14,351 nucleotides of DNA from Bacillota bacterium (GTDB taxonomy: Bacteria; Bacillota; Clostridia; Peptostreptococcales; Anaerovoracaceae), in the NCBI GenBank assembly GCA_905372035.1, contig CAJPNN010000046.1:1-14351 (forward strand). The letters run 5' to 3'. The notes under the pieces were generated by a model. The model worked only from the letters and a program-made list of their open reading frames with translations, did no database searches and was not told the origin of the DNA. Made by a program: the position numbers and the translations under genes. Shown here piece by piece: positions 1-6,948 of the stretch (position 1 is its first letter; each line of letters begins with the position of its first letter).

Positions 1-36
1 AATTATATTTTTTAGAATTAAATATCTAAATTAGTG

Positions 37-67
37 ACAGTAAATCAAAAAAGGTTTACTGTTTTTT
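37..67 (+). terminator. Rho-independent terminator of an upstream gene
   Basis: The sequence ACAGTAAATC at 37-46 pairs with GGTTTACTGT at 53-62 (one G-T pair) around an A6 loop, and the right arm runs into six T residues at 62-67. This is a complete intrinsic terminator for a + strand gene that lies left of the window. It isolates the small TnpW-like gene that follows. Confidence 0.75.
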
Positions 68-94
68 CTTGTCTAAAAATGGAAAGGAGAACTT

Positions 95-259
95 ATGGAA
101 CAAGAAAAAAGAGAGATAAAAGAATTACCACATAAACAGTTAATAATGGATATTGGAAAGACAAAATATACTGTGAACATATATTTCAAGCAAGGTACAG
201 GGGAAACATATAAAGATAAAATACTAAAGCTAATCAAGAGAGAAAGCGAGAAGATATAA
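95..259 (+). CDS. TnpW-like small mobile-element protein
   Basis: This 54-residue frame starts at ATG 95 behind GGAAAGGAGA (81-90), a good ribosome binding site four bases upstream, and ends at TAA 257-259. It is too short for usual gene finders. The protein has a polar N-terminus, then a core reading IGKTKYTVNIYFKQGTGETY and a basic lysine-rich tail (DKILKLIKRESEKI). From memory this matches the TnpW family, small proteins of unknown function encoded in clostridial Tn4451/Tn4453-type elements and integrative elements, often beside a large serine recombinase. No recombinase follows here, so the gene appears to be an orphan left by a mobile element or the edge of one extending left. The family assignment comes from pattern recall, not from a search. 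Confidence 0.6.
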   Translation: MEQEKREIKELPHKQLIMDIGKTKYTVNIYFKQGTGETYKDKILKLIKRESEKI

Positions 260-291
260 ATTTGTCAAAAAAATTTTGTTTATGTCCTTGA

Positions 292-425
292 CAAATCTTC
301 CCAAAGGTGACGGTAAGCATAGCAAAAGCAAATCAGGCAATATTTGCCATTAAAGAGATAGCCGGAAAGAAGAGACGGTTTCTGCTCAAGTATCGACTGT
401 TGACAATGATAAAATTTTTAGATAA
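292..425 (+). pseudogene. Possible decayed 3' end of a surface-protein gene
   Basis: No intact gene is visible between 260 and 566. One frame from 292 reads into VTVSIAKANQAIFAIKEIAG (from 307). After a shift of frame near 366-372 the next frame reads EETVSAQVSTVDNDKIFR and stops at TAA 423-425. Joined, they look like the end of an Ig-like or cell-surface repeat domain, where strings like VTVxIAKANQ are common. There is no start codon with a ribosome binding site, and the two pieces lie in different frames. I read this as a relic, with low confidence; it could be chance coding-like sequence. Confidence 0.3.
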
Positions 426-460
426 TATGTGGTTAGTTTTATCAAACTAACCACATATTA
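423..460. terminator. Perfect 17-bp stem hairpin, terminator-like
   Basis: TAATATGTGGTTAGTTT (423-439) is the exact reverse complement of 444-460 around a TATC loop. The left arm begins at the stop codon of the putative relic, the place expected for its terminator. No T run follows on either strand, so termination is plausible but not typical. It could instead be a protein-binding dyad, because a TTGACA hexamer lies at 400-405. Confidence 0.5.
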
Positions 461-497
461 TATTAAGAACGGCTTTTAATTTAAGAAAGCTGTGAGT

Positions 498-527
498 TGG
501 ACTGATATTTTGTTTAAAGTCTAAAAT
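498..527 (+). promoter_or_regulatory. Candidate promoter of the LRR surface-protein gene
   Basis: TGGACT (498-503, four of six matches to TTGACA) is followed 18 bases later by TAAAAT (522-527, five of six matches to TATAAT). Transcription would start near 534 and give a short leader carrying the AGGAGG site at 551-556. The -35 box is weak. An alternative start is the perfect TTGACA at 400-405 with GATAAT at 421, but its transcript would begin inside the hairpin at 423-460. Confidence 0.35.
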
Positions 528-566
528 TACTAAGAACAGTCAAAAAAATAAGGAGGAAAAACAGGT

Positions 567-3401
567 ATGAAAAAAAGAAAAGGTCTTGCATTATTGTTGA
601 GTCTGGCTATGATAGTCGGATTACTTCCGATGACGGCATTTGCAGACGGAGGAATAATGCCTGATGAAAACGGATTTCTAATATCAGGCGGTATGCTTTT
701 GGAATATACCGGGAATGCGGAAGAGGTTGTAATTCCTGATACCGTAACAGATATAGTAGCAGGTTTTAAAAACAATGCTAAGATTGTTAAGGTTACAATT
801 CCTAAAACGGTAAAAACTATAGGACAAAATGTATTTTCAGGATGTTCGGCATTGAAAGAAGTTGTTTTTCAAACTGACAGTGCACTTAAAAATATTGGCA
901 ACAATGCGTTTAAGAGCTGTACACAGTTAAAAGAAATAAAACTTCCGGACAGTGTGGAGAGTATAGGCACCGGAGCGTTCGCATCCATGGGATACAAATT
1001 TACAACTTTTAAGATTCCTGCCGGAGTTACGAAGCTCGGAACTACGGGAAAAGATGTTTTTAGCGGTTCGAATGCGTTGTCCGTAATAGATGTATCTTCA
1101 GAGAATCAAACGTATGAATCATATGACGGAGTAATTTATAAAAAGGCTGATAAATCCGTCTATTTTTGTCCGCCGGGCAGAACCGGTTCTGTAAGCATTA
1201 AAGCGGGAACGGAAACTATAGGCGAAAATGCATTTAATAACGGTTCCGGTAAAATCGGTCCCGATTATGTGGACATCCCCGATACGGTGACGAGTATAGC
1301 GGACGGAGCTTTTGAAAATTCCCGTCTGATAAGCATTACTATACCGGGGAATGTAAAAACAATAGGGACAAAAGCTTTTTACAATTCTCAGCTCCAGTCT
1401 CTTGTCCTTGAAAACGGGATCGAGTCTATCGGAGACAGAGCTTTTGAAACCTGCTATTCCTTGACGGGAGCGGTGATTCCTGCAAGTGTCACTTCGATAG
1501 GAAATAAAACTTTTGAAGACAGAGGATCAAAGTTCCAATGTGTCAGATTTGAAAGTGACAGCACCGTTATTCCTGAAAATATTCTTGAACATTATATAGC
1601 TTCCGTTGTAAGCGGAAAAGATCCGTCAACTGCAAAGCAATATTTTGACAAGATGGCGGTTAAACCCGGAAATAAGCTGACATGGTTGGATGATAGCGGA
1701 TATAAAAAAGGAGACAACATATATTTAAACAAAAATGACTGTGATCTGTATATTGAAGCGACGGAACAGTTAACGGCAACGGTAAATCCTGCAGAAACCA
1801 GCTTCCCCGCAGTAACATGGTACTCTAACAATACAAATGTAGCTACAGTCAGCAAGAACGGACTTGTAACGGCCATAAAACAGGGTGAAGCAAGCATAAC
1901 CGCTCGTACGATAGACGGAATCAAGGCCACCTGCATCGTACATGTTATAAAAGATCCTTCCGTAAGTGATTTTAAAATAAATGCTGAAGGACTGATTACG
2001 GGATATATCGGAGAAGATAAAAATATTACAATTCCTGAGACAGTAAACGGTTCGGCGGTAAAAGGAATAGCACAGGAGGCTTTCAAGGGTTCGGATTTGG
2101 AATCGGCGGTTGTTCCGGGACATGTGAAAACTGTAGGAAACAGTGCTTTTGAAGATTGTGAACATTTGACGCAAATCACTCTTTCCGAGGGCATTGAAAC
2201 TATAGGAAATAAAGCTTTTTACGGTTGCAGTGTTTTAAAAAGCGTTGATATTCCGGGAAGTGTAACGGCAGTCGGAACTCGTGCTTTTTATGGATGCAAG
2301 GAATTGAACAATGTTTTTTGGAATGCGAATGTTGCCGAAATTCCGGAGCAGGCATTTGCATCATGCACATCTCTCACCAACTTTAAATTCAATGACAAAG
2401 TAACCTCTATAGGAAAAGATGCTTTTTCCGGTGCAAAATTCAGCAATATAGAGTTGCCTGTAAATCTCAAACACATAAAAGAAGGAGCTTTTGCGTCAAC
2501 TCAATTGACGACGGTTGCTCTTCCTGAGGGCACTTTAACTGTAGATAAATTTGCTTTCCGTAATTGCAGAAGTCTGCTGAATATGAAAATACCTGCCAGC
2601 GTTGAAAAACTCGGGAAAGACTATGTTCAAGATATGTTCCAGGAGGGACAAAATGATACGGGTGCAGACCAAATGACTCGTATAGATGTAGATGTAAATA
2701 ATAAAATTTATAAGAGCGTGGACGGATTGCTGTATTCAAAGGATGGAAGTATATTTTATTTCTGCCCTCGAGCATTGAAAGAAGTTAAGGTTGATGAGGG
2801 CGTTACAACTATTGACGACTATGCATTTTTTATGTGTTTCAAACTTGAGAAGGTTAAGCTTCCGTCTACTTTAAAGACTGTTAAATCGAATGCATTTCAT
2901 TATGATGAGGAAATTTCTGAAATGATTTTGCCTGAGGGATTGGAAAGAATAGAACAGGGAGCATTCTGGCATACGGAAAAATGGATTCCTAAAATTCCGT
3001 CAACAGTGACTTATATTGCAAGTTATGCTTTTGCAGAAAGCGGAGGAGATGCGTTCCCTGAAAATAAAAATGAAATTATAACTGTTCCTGACGGGATTAG
3101 CGAGATATTGGAATTTACGTTTTATGGAACGAATATGAATGGAATCGTTCTACCGGAAACTGTTACAAAAATTGAGCGTTCAGCTATTAATGTAGCGGAG
3201 ATGGAGCATGTGTATCTTCCTTCGGGAATCACTGAAATAGGAAATGAGGCTTGTGCTTTGTGGAAAAACATAACTTATGTTACCCTGCCTAAATCTATTC
3301 GGAAATTAGGGGACAAGGCACTTATAGGCAGTACATGGTATCCTGAAATATATACTTGGAGGATTGTTTATTCCTTCAAGCATACAATCAATAGGAAATA
3401 A
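567..3401 (+). CDS. BspA-like LRR surface protein, N-terminal part (frame broken)
   Basis: This frame of 944 residues starts at ATG 567, ten bases after AGGAGG (551-556). Residues 1-26 form a signal peptide: MKKRK, a hydrophobic core, and an AFA/D cleavage site. Two long blocks of LRR_5-type (BspA/TpLRR) repeats follow, with the recurring pattern I-P-x-x-V-x-x-I-G-x-x-A-F, at about residues 45-340 and 475-940. Between them, at about 398-461, is a Big_2 bacterial Ig-like domain with VTWYSNNTNVATVSKNGLVT. A non-LRR insert with DGxxY...YFCP occurs once in each block, near residues 183-205 and 715-737. The protein is expected to be exported and to bind host or matrix ligands, as known for BspA-type proteins; the ligand cannot be read. 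The last 20 or so residues (YPEIYTWRIVYSFKHTINRK) do not fit the repeat, and the repeat continues in the next frame, so this product is truncated and lacks its wall anchor. Confidence 0.9.
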   Translation: MKKRKGLALLLSLAMIVGLLPMTAFADGGIMPDENGFLISGGMLLEYTGNAEEVVIPDTVTDIVAGFKNNAKIVKVTIPKTVKTIGQNVFSGCSALKEVVFQTDSALKNIGNNAFKSCTQLKEIKLPDSVESIGTGAFASMGYKFTTFKIPAGVTKLGTTGKDVFSGSNALSVIDVSSENQTYESYDGVIYKKADKSVYFCPPGRTGSVSIKAGTETIGENAFNNGSGKIGPDYVDIPDTVTSIADGAFENSRLISITIPGNVKTIGTKAFYNSQLQSLVLENGIESIGDRAFETCYSLTGAVIPASVTSIGNKTFEDRGSKFQCVRFESDSTVIPENILEHYIASVVSGKDPSTAKQYFDKMAVKPGNKLTWLDDSGYKKGDNIYLNKNDCDLYIEATEQLTATVNPAETSFPAVTWYSNNTNVATVSKNGLVTAIKQGEASITARTIDGIKATCIVHVIKDPSVSDFKINAEGLITGYIGEDKNITIPETVNGSAVKGIAQEAFKGSDLESAVVPGHVKTVGNSAFEDCEHLTQITLSEGIETIGNKAFYGCSVLKSVDIPGSVTAVGTRAFYGCKELNNVFWNANVAEIPEQAFASCTSLTNFKFNDKVTSIGKDAFSGAKFSNIELPVNLKHIKEGAFASTQLTTVALPEGTLTVDKFAFRNCRSLLNMKIPASVEKLGKDYVQDMFQEGQNDTGADQMTRIDVDVNNKIYKSVDGLLYSKDGSIFYFCPRALKEVKVDEGVTTIDDYAFFMCFKLEKVKLPSTLKTVKSNAFHYDEEISEMILPEGLERIEQGAFWHTEKWIPKIPSTVTYIASYAFAESGGDAFPENKNEIITVPDGISEILEFTFYGTNMNGIVLPETVTKIERSAINVAEMEHVYLPSGITEIGNEACALWKNITYVTLPKSIRKLGDKALIGSTWYPEIYTWRIVYSFKHTINRK

Positions 3402-4551
3402 AATTTTAGAAAATAACAATGCCGATGTTATAATTTTCAGTGATGCGGCAACCGGAGTCGTAAAGGATTATGCGGATGCAAACAATTTACGTTTTATACA
3501 GTTTAGCACGGAAAAGGCTGCAAACATAGATATCATTGTAGAGAATGTTCAGAATCTGACAGCAAAGAATGATGATACTTCATCTATAAAAGCTGTGATT
3601 GAAGACCGATCCGAAGATGCGGATATTAAGTCGATTATAGAAAAGAAATATAAAGATATTAAAAACGGATATCTCGTTGCTCTTGATATGAGCAAAAATG
3701 ATAAAGCGTATGTGGGAAGTGGAAAAATTACTCTTTCCATAGGAATACCGAAAGACCTGCAAGCTTCAAAAAATCTGCATTTTATGCAGATTGTAAACGG
3801 TGCTGCAAAAGAATTGGAATTTACAAGATTAGGCAACAGAATTTTTGCACAGGCTGATCCCAACGGAGTATATAGTTTGATTTCAGGTAATAGCTTATCA
3901 GGGTCATCATCCGGCTCAGGAGGTTCATCTTATTCAGGCAACCAGGGAAAACTTCCTGATAAGCCTGATAATAATAACGAAAATAACAATTCGAATATTA
4001 CGCAGTTTAAGGATATCAAACCGGGAGCGTGGTATGCAGAGGGTATTTCTTATATGGTAAAAAAAGGCTTGATGAAGGGTGTAGGCGATGGAAAGTTTGC
4101 ACCTGATGCAGCGACTACACGCGCCGTTATAGTGACCATGTTGCATAGACTGGAAGGAAGTCCTAAAGCTTTGAATAATAAATTTTCGGATATAGTTTCC
4201 GGAAGCTGGTATAATGAATCTGTGAACTGGGCAGCTGATAACGGCATTGTTAGCGGAACATCCAAGGATATGTTCTCACCGCATTCCAAATTAAACAGAG
4301 AGCAACTTGCAACTATACTTTATCGTTATGCGAAATATAAAGGCAAGGTATCGAGTGACTTCAAAGTTTATCAGCTCAATTATACAGATTCGGCAAAGGT
4401 TTCATCTTATGCTTATGAGGCTATGTGTTGGATGAGCATGAACAATATCATAAAGGGTGTGGACGGTAACAGACTTGACCCGCAAGGGAATGTCAGCAGA
4501 GCTCAAATTGCAACTATATTGATGCGCTTTTGCAAGCTGATAGGCGAATAA
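3364..4551 (+). CDS. SLH-domain C-terminal part of the LRR surface protein
   Basis: This frame encodes 395 residues from a possible TTG at 3364, but GGAGGA abuts that codon with no spacing, so independent initiation is doubtful. The protein opens in the middle of an LRR repeat (FIPSSIQSIGNKILENN), the direct continuation of the preceding frame. A globular region of unknown function follows (about residues 25-170). Next come a Ser/Gly-rich and Asn-rich linker (about 175-212) and three S-layer homology domains at about 215-257, 274-330 and 340-391. The SLH signatures include FKDIKPGAWYAEGI, FSDIVSGSWYNESVNWA and YTDSAKVSSYAYEAMCWM. SLH triplets bind pyruvylated secondary wall polymers and hold proteins in the S-layer. 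Read together with the first frame, the original protein was about 1,327 residues: signal peptide, LRR, Big_2, LRR, linker, SLH x3. Confidence 0.85.
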   Translation: MFIPSSIQSIGNKILENNNADVIIFSDAATGVVKDYADANNLRFIQFSTEKAANIDIIVENVQNLTAKNDDTSSIKAVIEDRSEDADIKSIIEKKYKDIKNGYLVALDMSKNDKAYVGSGKITLSIGIPKDLQASKNLHFMQIVNGAAKELEFTRLGNRIFAQADPNGVYSLISGNSLSGSSSGSGGSSYSGNQGKLPDKPDNNNENNNSNITQFKDIKPGAWYAEGISYMVKKGLMKGVGDGKFAPDAATTRAVIVTMLHRLEGSPKALNNKFSDIVSGSWYNESVNWAADNGIVSGTSKDMFSPHSKLNREQLATILYRYAKYKGKVSSDFKVYQLNYTDSAKVSSYAYEAMCWMSMNNIIKGVDGNRLDPQGNVSRAQIATILMRFCKLIGE

Positions 4552-4641
4552 TTGAACGTTAAAAGATTTTATTAAAATAAAATATAACTTCTTAAGTATT
4601 TTTATAATTTCGGCATACAACACTAACCGGTCGAGGTTTGA

Positions 4642-4672
4642 TAAAAAGCGGCTCAGGGAGAGCTGCTTTTTA
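4642..4672 (+). terminator. Terminator of the LRR/SLH gene
   Basis: AAAAAGCGGCTC (4643-4654) pairs with GAGCTGCTTTTT (4660-4671) through one G-T pair around a five-base loop. The right arm ends in T5. This is an intrinsic terminator about 90 bases after the SLH stop codon, and the A-rich left arm means it could also work on the other strand. The rest of 4552-4859 holds AT-rich sequence and the promoter region described separately; no gene is supported there. Confidence 0.8.
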
Positions 4673-4746
4673 ATTAAGCTTAGGTGTCTGTATTGCAAAA
4701 AAAGAGTACAGAAATAGGAAAAAAGTGCAGATTATAGGATAAAAAG

Positions 4747-4764
4747 ACTGTAATAAACTGTAAT
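4747..4764. repeat. Direct repeat ACTGTAAT, ten-base period
   Basis: ACTGTAAT occurs at 4747-4754 and again at 4757-4764. The spacing of exactly one helical turn and the position just upstream of the candidate -35 box would suit a regulator contact site. In such AT-rich DNA it could be chance. Confidence 0.35.
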
Positions 4765-4778
4765 GAAAAATATATAAA

Positions 4779-4822
4779 ACTATATTGACGCTTATAGTGA
4801 CATAGTGTACTATACATATAGT
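4779..4822 (+). promoter_or_regulatory. Promoter and dyad operator of the GntR/YtrA operon
   Basis: TTGACG (4785-4790) and TACTAT (4808-4813) are spaced by 17 bases and form a fair sigma-A-type promoter. Inverted half-sites surround it: ACTATA at 4779-4784 and TATAGT at 4793-4798 flank the -35 box. ATAGT-GT-ACTAT (4802-4813) and ACTATA-CA-TATAGT (4809-4822) overlap the -10 box. TGTA-CTA-TACA at 4806-4816 is a further dyad over the same place. Autoregulation by the first gene of the operon, a GntR-family repressor, is the natural inference. Confidence 0.55.
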
Positions 4823-4859
4823 AATCCAGATAGTCGGTTCCGTAAGGAGGTGGATAAAA

Positions 4860-5228
4860 GTGAAATTTAACATAAGCATACCTGTTTATTTGCAAGTTAT
4901 AGACTGTCTAAAAAAGAGAATGGTATCGGGAGCTATAAAACCCGGAGAAAAATTACCGTCGGTAAGGGGACTTTCTGAAGAGTTTACGATAAATCCTAAT
5001 ACGGCAACCAGGGTTTATCATGAAATGGAGCTTATGGAACTGTGTTTTACTAAAAGAGGAATCGGAACGTTTGTGACCGAAGATGCGGAATATATAGAGG
5101 CACTTCGTTATAAAATGGCTGACAAACTGATTGAAGACTGCTTGAAAGATTTGTCGGATTTAGGGTTTGGAAGAGAAGAAATTGTAAAGAAGATAGAAGA
5201 AGGGGAGGAAGAATCGTGCTTGAAGTAA
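4860..5228 (+). CDS. GntR family transcriptional regulator, YtrA subfamily
   Basis: The 122-residue protein starts at GTG 4860 behind a near-perfect TAAGGAGGTGG (4843-4853). Residues 1-75 are a GntR-type winged helix: IPVYLQVIDCLKKRMVSGAI, then PGEKLPSVRGLSEEF and NPNTATRVYHEMELMEL, followed by the wing RGIGTFV. The C-terminal part is only about 45 residues and helical, too short for the FadR or HutC ligand domains. This is the layout of the YtrA subfamily, which usually controls an adjacent ABC transporter. It overlaps the ATPase gene by 13 bases, so the three genes should be co-transcribed and translationally coupled. It is most likely a repressor of its own operon; the inducer is unknown, though in Bacillus related systems respond to cell-envelope antibiotics. 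Confidence 0.9.
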   Translation: MKFNISIPVYLQVIDCLKKRMVSGAIKPGEKLPSVRGLSEEFTINPNTATRVYHEMELMELCFTKRGIGTFVTEDAEYIEALRYKMADKLIEDCLKDLSDLGFGREEIVKKIEEGEEESCLK

Positions 5229-5938
5229 AGAATGTCAACAAAGGGTTCTTTTCAAAAAAAGTTTTATCGGACTTGAATATGAAAATAGAAAAGGGACATA
5301 TTTATGGACTTTTAGGTCCGAACGGAAGCGGTAAGACAACTTTTATGAAATCGGTTGTCGGATTGGTTAAGTTTGAAAAAGGAGAAATTTTGCTTGGGGC
5401 GGAGCCTATAAGCTATAAGACAAATGCAAAGATTGCATATATGCCTACAGAACCTTATTTTTATGAATACATGACAGTAGAAAGCCTTGGGAAATATTAC
5501 AAAACATTTTATGAAGATTTTGATGCTGAGGAATATAAGAAAAATTTGGAGTTTATGGAGCTTGATATGAAGCTTAAGACTAAAACACTTTCATCAGGTA
5601 TGGCGGCAAAACTTAAATTGGCAGTGACTTTAGCAAGAAATTCAAAACTGTTTATGCTGGATGAGCCGCTTAACGGAATTGATTTGATAGCGAGAGACAG
5701 AATTTTGGACAGGATATTGGCAAAAAGCAGCTCGGATAATGCAATTATAGTATCAAGTCATTTGGTAGAAGAACTGGAGAGAATATCAGACAGAGTTATG
5801 TTTCTGAAAGATGGGAAAATCGTTCTTGAAGGAGATATGGATACGCTCAGACAACAAACAGGTAAATCAATTTCAGATATATATAGAGATATTTACGGTT
5901 TAGGTGAAATTCCGAATGTGGGAGGTGAGCAGATATGA
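5216..5938 (+). CDS. ABC transporter ATP-binding protein (YtrB-like)
   Basis: The 240-residue protein starts at GTG 5216 after GGGAGGAA and lies inside the end of the regulator gene. Visible motifs are Walker A GPNGSGKTT (residues 34-42), Walker B LFMLDEPLNGID (about 145-156, with catalytic Glu150) and the H-loop SSH (His182). The Q-loop region reads YMPTEPYFYEYMTV, with no clear glutamine. The ABC signature is TLSSGMAAKLKLA rather than LSGGQ. Both departures are familiar from the YtrB/BcrA-like group linked to YtrA regulators. It powers the permease encoded immediately downstream, with which it overlaps by four bases. The substrate is unknown; export or resistance to a peptide or envelope-active compound is the usual role of this family. 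Confidence 0.9.
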   Translation: MLEVKNVNKGFFSKKVLSDLNMKIEKGHIYGLLGPNGSGKTTFMKSVVGLVKFEKGEILLGAEPISYKTNAKIAYMPTEPYFYEYMTVESLGKYYKTFYEDFDAEEYKKNLEFMELDMKLKTKTLSSGMAAKLKLAVTLARNSKLFMLDEPLNGIDLIARDRILDRILAKSSSDNAIIVSSHLVEELERISDRVMFLKDGKIVLEGDMDTLRQQTGKSISDIYRDIYGLGEIPNVGGEQI

Positions 5939-6768
5939 TAAATTTAATAATACATGAATTCAGGAGGAGCCTGTCGGGGAAAATTGTTTGTTTGGGATTG
6001 ATTCTGATGCCCGAAATTATGCTTTTAATAGGCATAAACGGTGTAAAGAGATCTGAATTCGGCGGTCCTTCGACATTTGAAGGAGCTCTTTTAGGGATAG
6101 GGATGACATTTTTGACTTTTGCAATAGTGGGTGTATACCTTTATCTATGTGTAGAGGCTATTTTACTTTTGAATAAAGATTTGAAATCGACTAAGGGGTA
6201 TATGCTGTTCATGACACCTAATTCACGTTATAAACTTTTAGGGGCTAAAATGATTATGTCATTAATTTCCGTATTGGTCTTTATGTCTTTGTCCGTGTTT
6301 CTGATATGGTTGGACATTTCTTCAGTGGGAGAGTTTTCAGATTATATATTCAACGAGTTGAGTTATAGATACAGTAGGCTGTTCGGAGATATACCTATTT
6401 GGAAATTCATAGTTTATTATATGGGATCCTGGCTGCTTCTGTTGAGTATAGGCGGATTTGCGGTAATTTTAAGCAAATATATTAAAATCGCCAACACTGC
6501 GGCAAGGACGCTGGTGGCATTTATAATATTCTTTGTTATGAATTATGTTTTGCAATACATAATTTCAAAAATAGTAGCTGCCGTAACAGGAGATATGTCG
6601 GGGACATTTGATTCAAATACATTGATATTCGGAGGAGATACGGATGTCTTTATCAGCACTGCAAGTATGGCATCGGCTCTTGTGGGAACGGCAATTGTAA
6701 GCGTATTGATTGCGGCTATATTGTTTGTGTTAAACGGGTGGCTTTTAGACAGAAAAGTAACTATGTAA
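5935..6768 (+). CDS. ABC-2-like transporter permease
   Basis: The 277-residue membrane protein starts at ATG 5935, which overlaps the ATPase stop codon as ATGA; GGAGGTGA lies nine bases upstream. About six hydrophobic segments are visible, roughly at residues 15-34, 48-78, 103-126, 157-180, 186-215 and 244-270. A cytoplasmic stretch, TPNSRYKLLGAKM, follows the second hydrophobic block and is typical of permeases paired with YtrA-controlled ATPases. No extracellular substrate-binding protein is encoded nearby, which favours export or a sensing and detoxification role over import. The pairing with the preceding ATPase is certain from the coupling; the substrate cannot be read. Confidence 0.85.
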   Translation: MINLIIHEFRRSLSGKIVCLGLILMPEIMLLIGINGVKRSEFGGPSTFEGALLGIGMTFLTFAIVGVYLYLCVEAILLLNKDLKSTKGYMLFMTPNSRYKLLGAKMIMSLISVLVFMSLSVFLIWLDISSVGEFSDYIFNELSYRYSRLFGDIPIWKFIVYYMGSWLLLLSIGGFAVILSKYIKIANTAARTLVAFIIFFVMNYVLQYIISKIVAAVTGDMSGTFDSNTLIFGGDTDVFISTASMASALVGTAIVSVLIAAILFVLNGWLLDRKVTM

Positions 6769-6856
6769 CATAATTGCCCGATATTTGCGGACGAAGGAGG
6801 ATCGATATACCGAACACGTCCGGTTAAAAAAGAAAAAAATATGCAAAATTTTAATG

Positions 6857-6901
6857 ATGCGGATATTATTCGGTGATAAATTCAACGGATAATATCCGCA
6901 T
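6857..6901 (+). terminator. Hairpin ending the GntR/ABC operon
   Basis: ATGCGGATATTAT (6857-6869) is the exact reverse complement of 6889-6901, and three more pairs including one G-T extend the stem to 16 bp around a 13-base loop. It lies about 90 bases after the permease stop. Only a weak T-rich tail (GTTTGTATT) follows. Between the stop and this hairpin, a 6-bp stem CGGACG/CGTCCG (6788-6793 with 6817-6822) encloses a GGAGG motif, but no convincing reading frame follows it. Confidence 0.6.
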
Positions 6902-6913
6902 GTTTGTATTCAA

Positions 6914-6937
6914 AATATTTTTATGCATAAAAATATT
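6914..6937. promoter_or_regulatory. Perfect 24-bp AT-rich palindrome
   Basis: Positions 6914-6925 are the exact reverse complement of 6926-6937, centred on ATGCAT with AATATTTTT arms. There is no loop, so it is better read as a DNA site than as an RNA hairpin. It lies between the operon terminator and the larger TetR-unit palindrome and just upstream of the TTGACG at 6949. An UP-element-like or operator role is inference only. Confidence 0.4.
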
Positions 6938-6948
6938 GCAAAATGGGT

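Noticed and set aside
307..450. Possible 47-residue ORF from GTG 307
   Set aside because: No ribosome binding site, and its end runs through the perfect hairpin; the coding-like part continues better in another frame as a relic.
1592..2194. Long minus-strand frame (200 residues) inside the LRR gene
   Set aside because: Its codons mirror the regular LRR repeat on the opposite strand; there is no motif, ribosome binding site or terminator. The same holds for the other antisense frames in the ABC and nrdD genes.
3331..3401. Programmed +1 frameshift in the LRR gene
   Set aside because: GGAGGA is present, but no slow or stop codon or slippery run lies at the correct distance, and the frame 0 sequence already departs from the repeat before it; a mutation or sequence error is simpler.
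4670..4895. Two overlapping minus-strand frames of about 70 residues
   Set aside because: They lie over an AT-rich promoter region, are rich in Phe, Tyr and Ile as expected of random AT-rich DNA, and run antisense into the GntR start with no ribosome binding site.
6841..6876. 11-codon ORF before the operon terminator, with GGAGG upstream at 6796-6800
   Set aside because: The spacing from GGAGG to the ATG is about 40 bases and the ORF runs into the terminator stem; there is no leader-peptide pattern.
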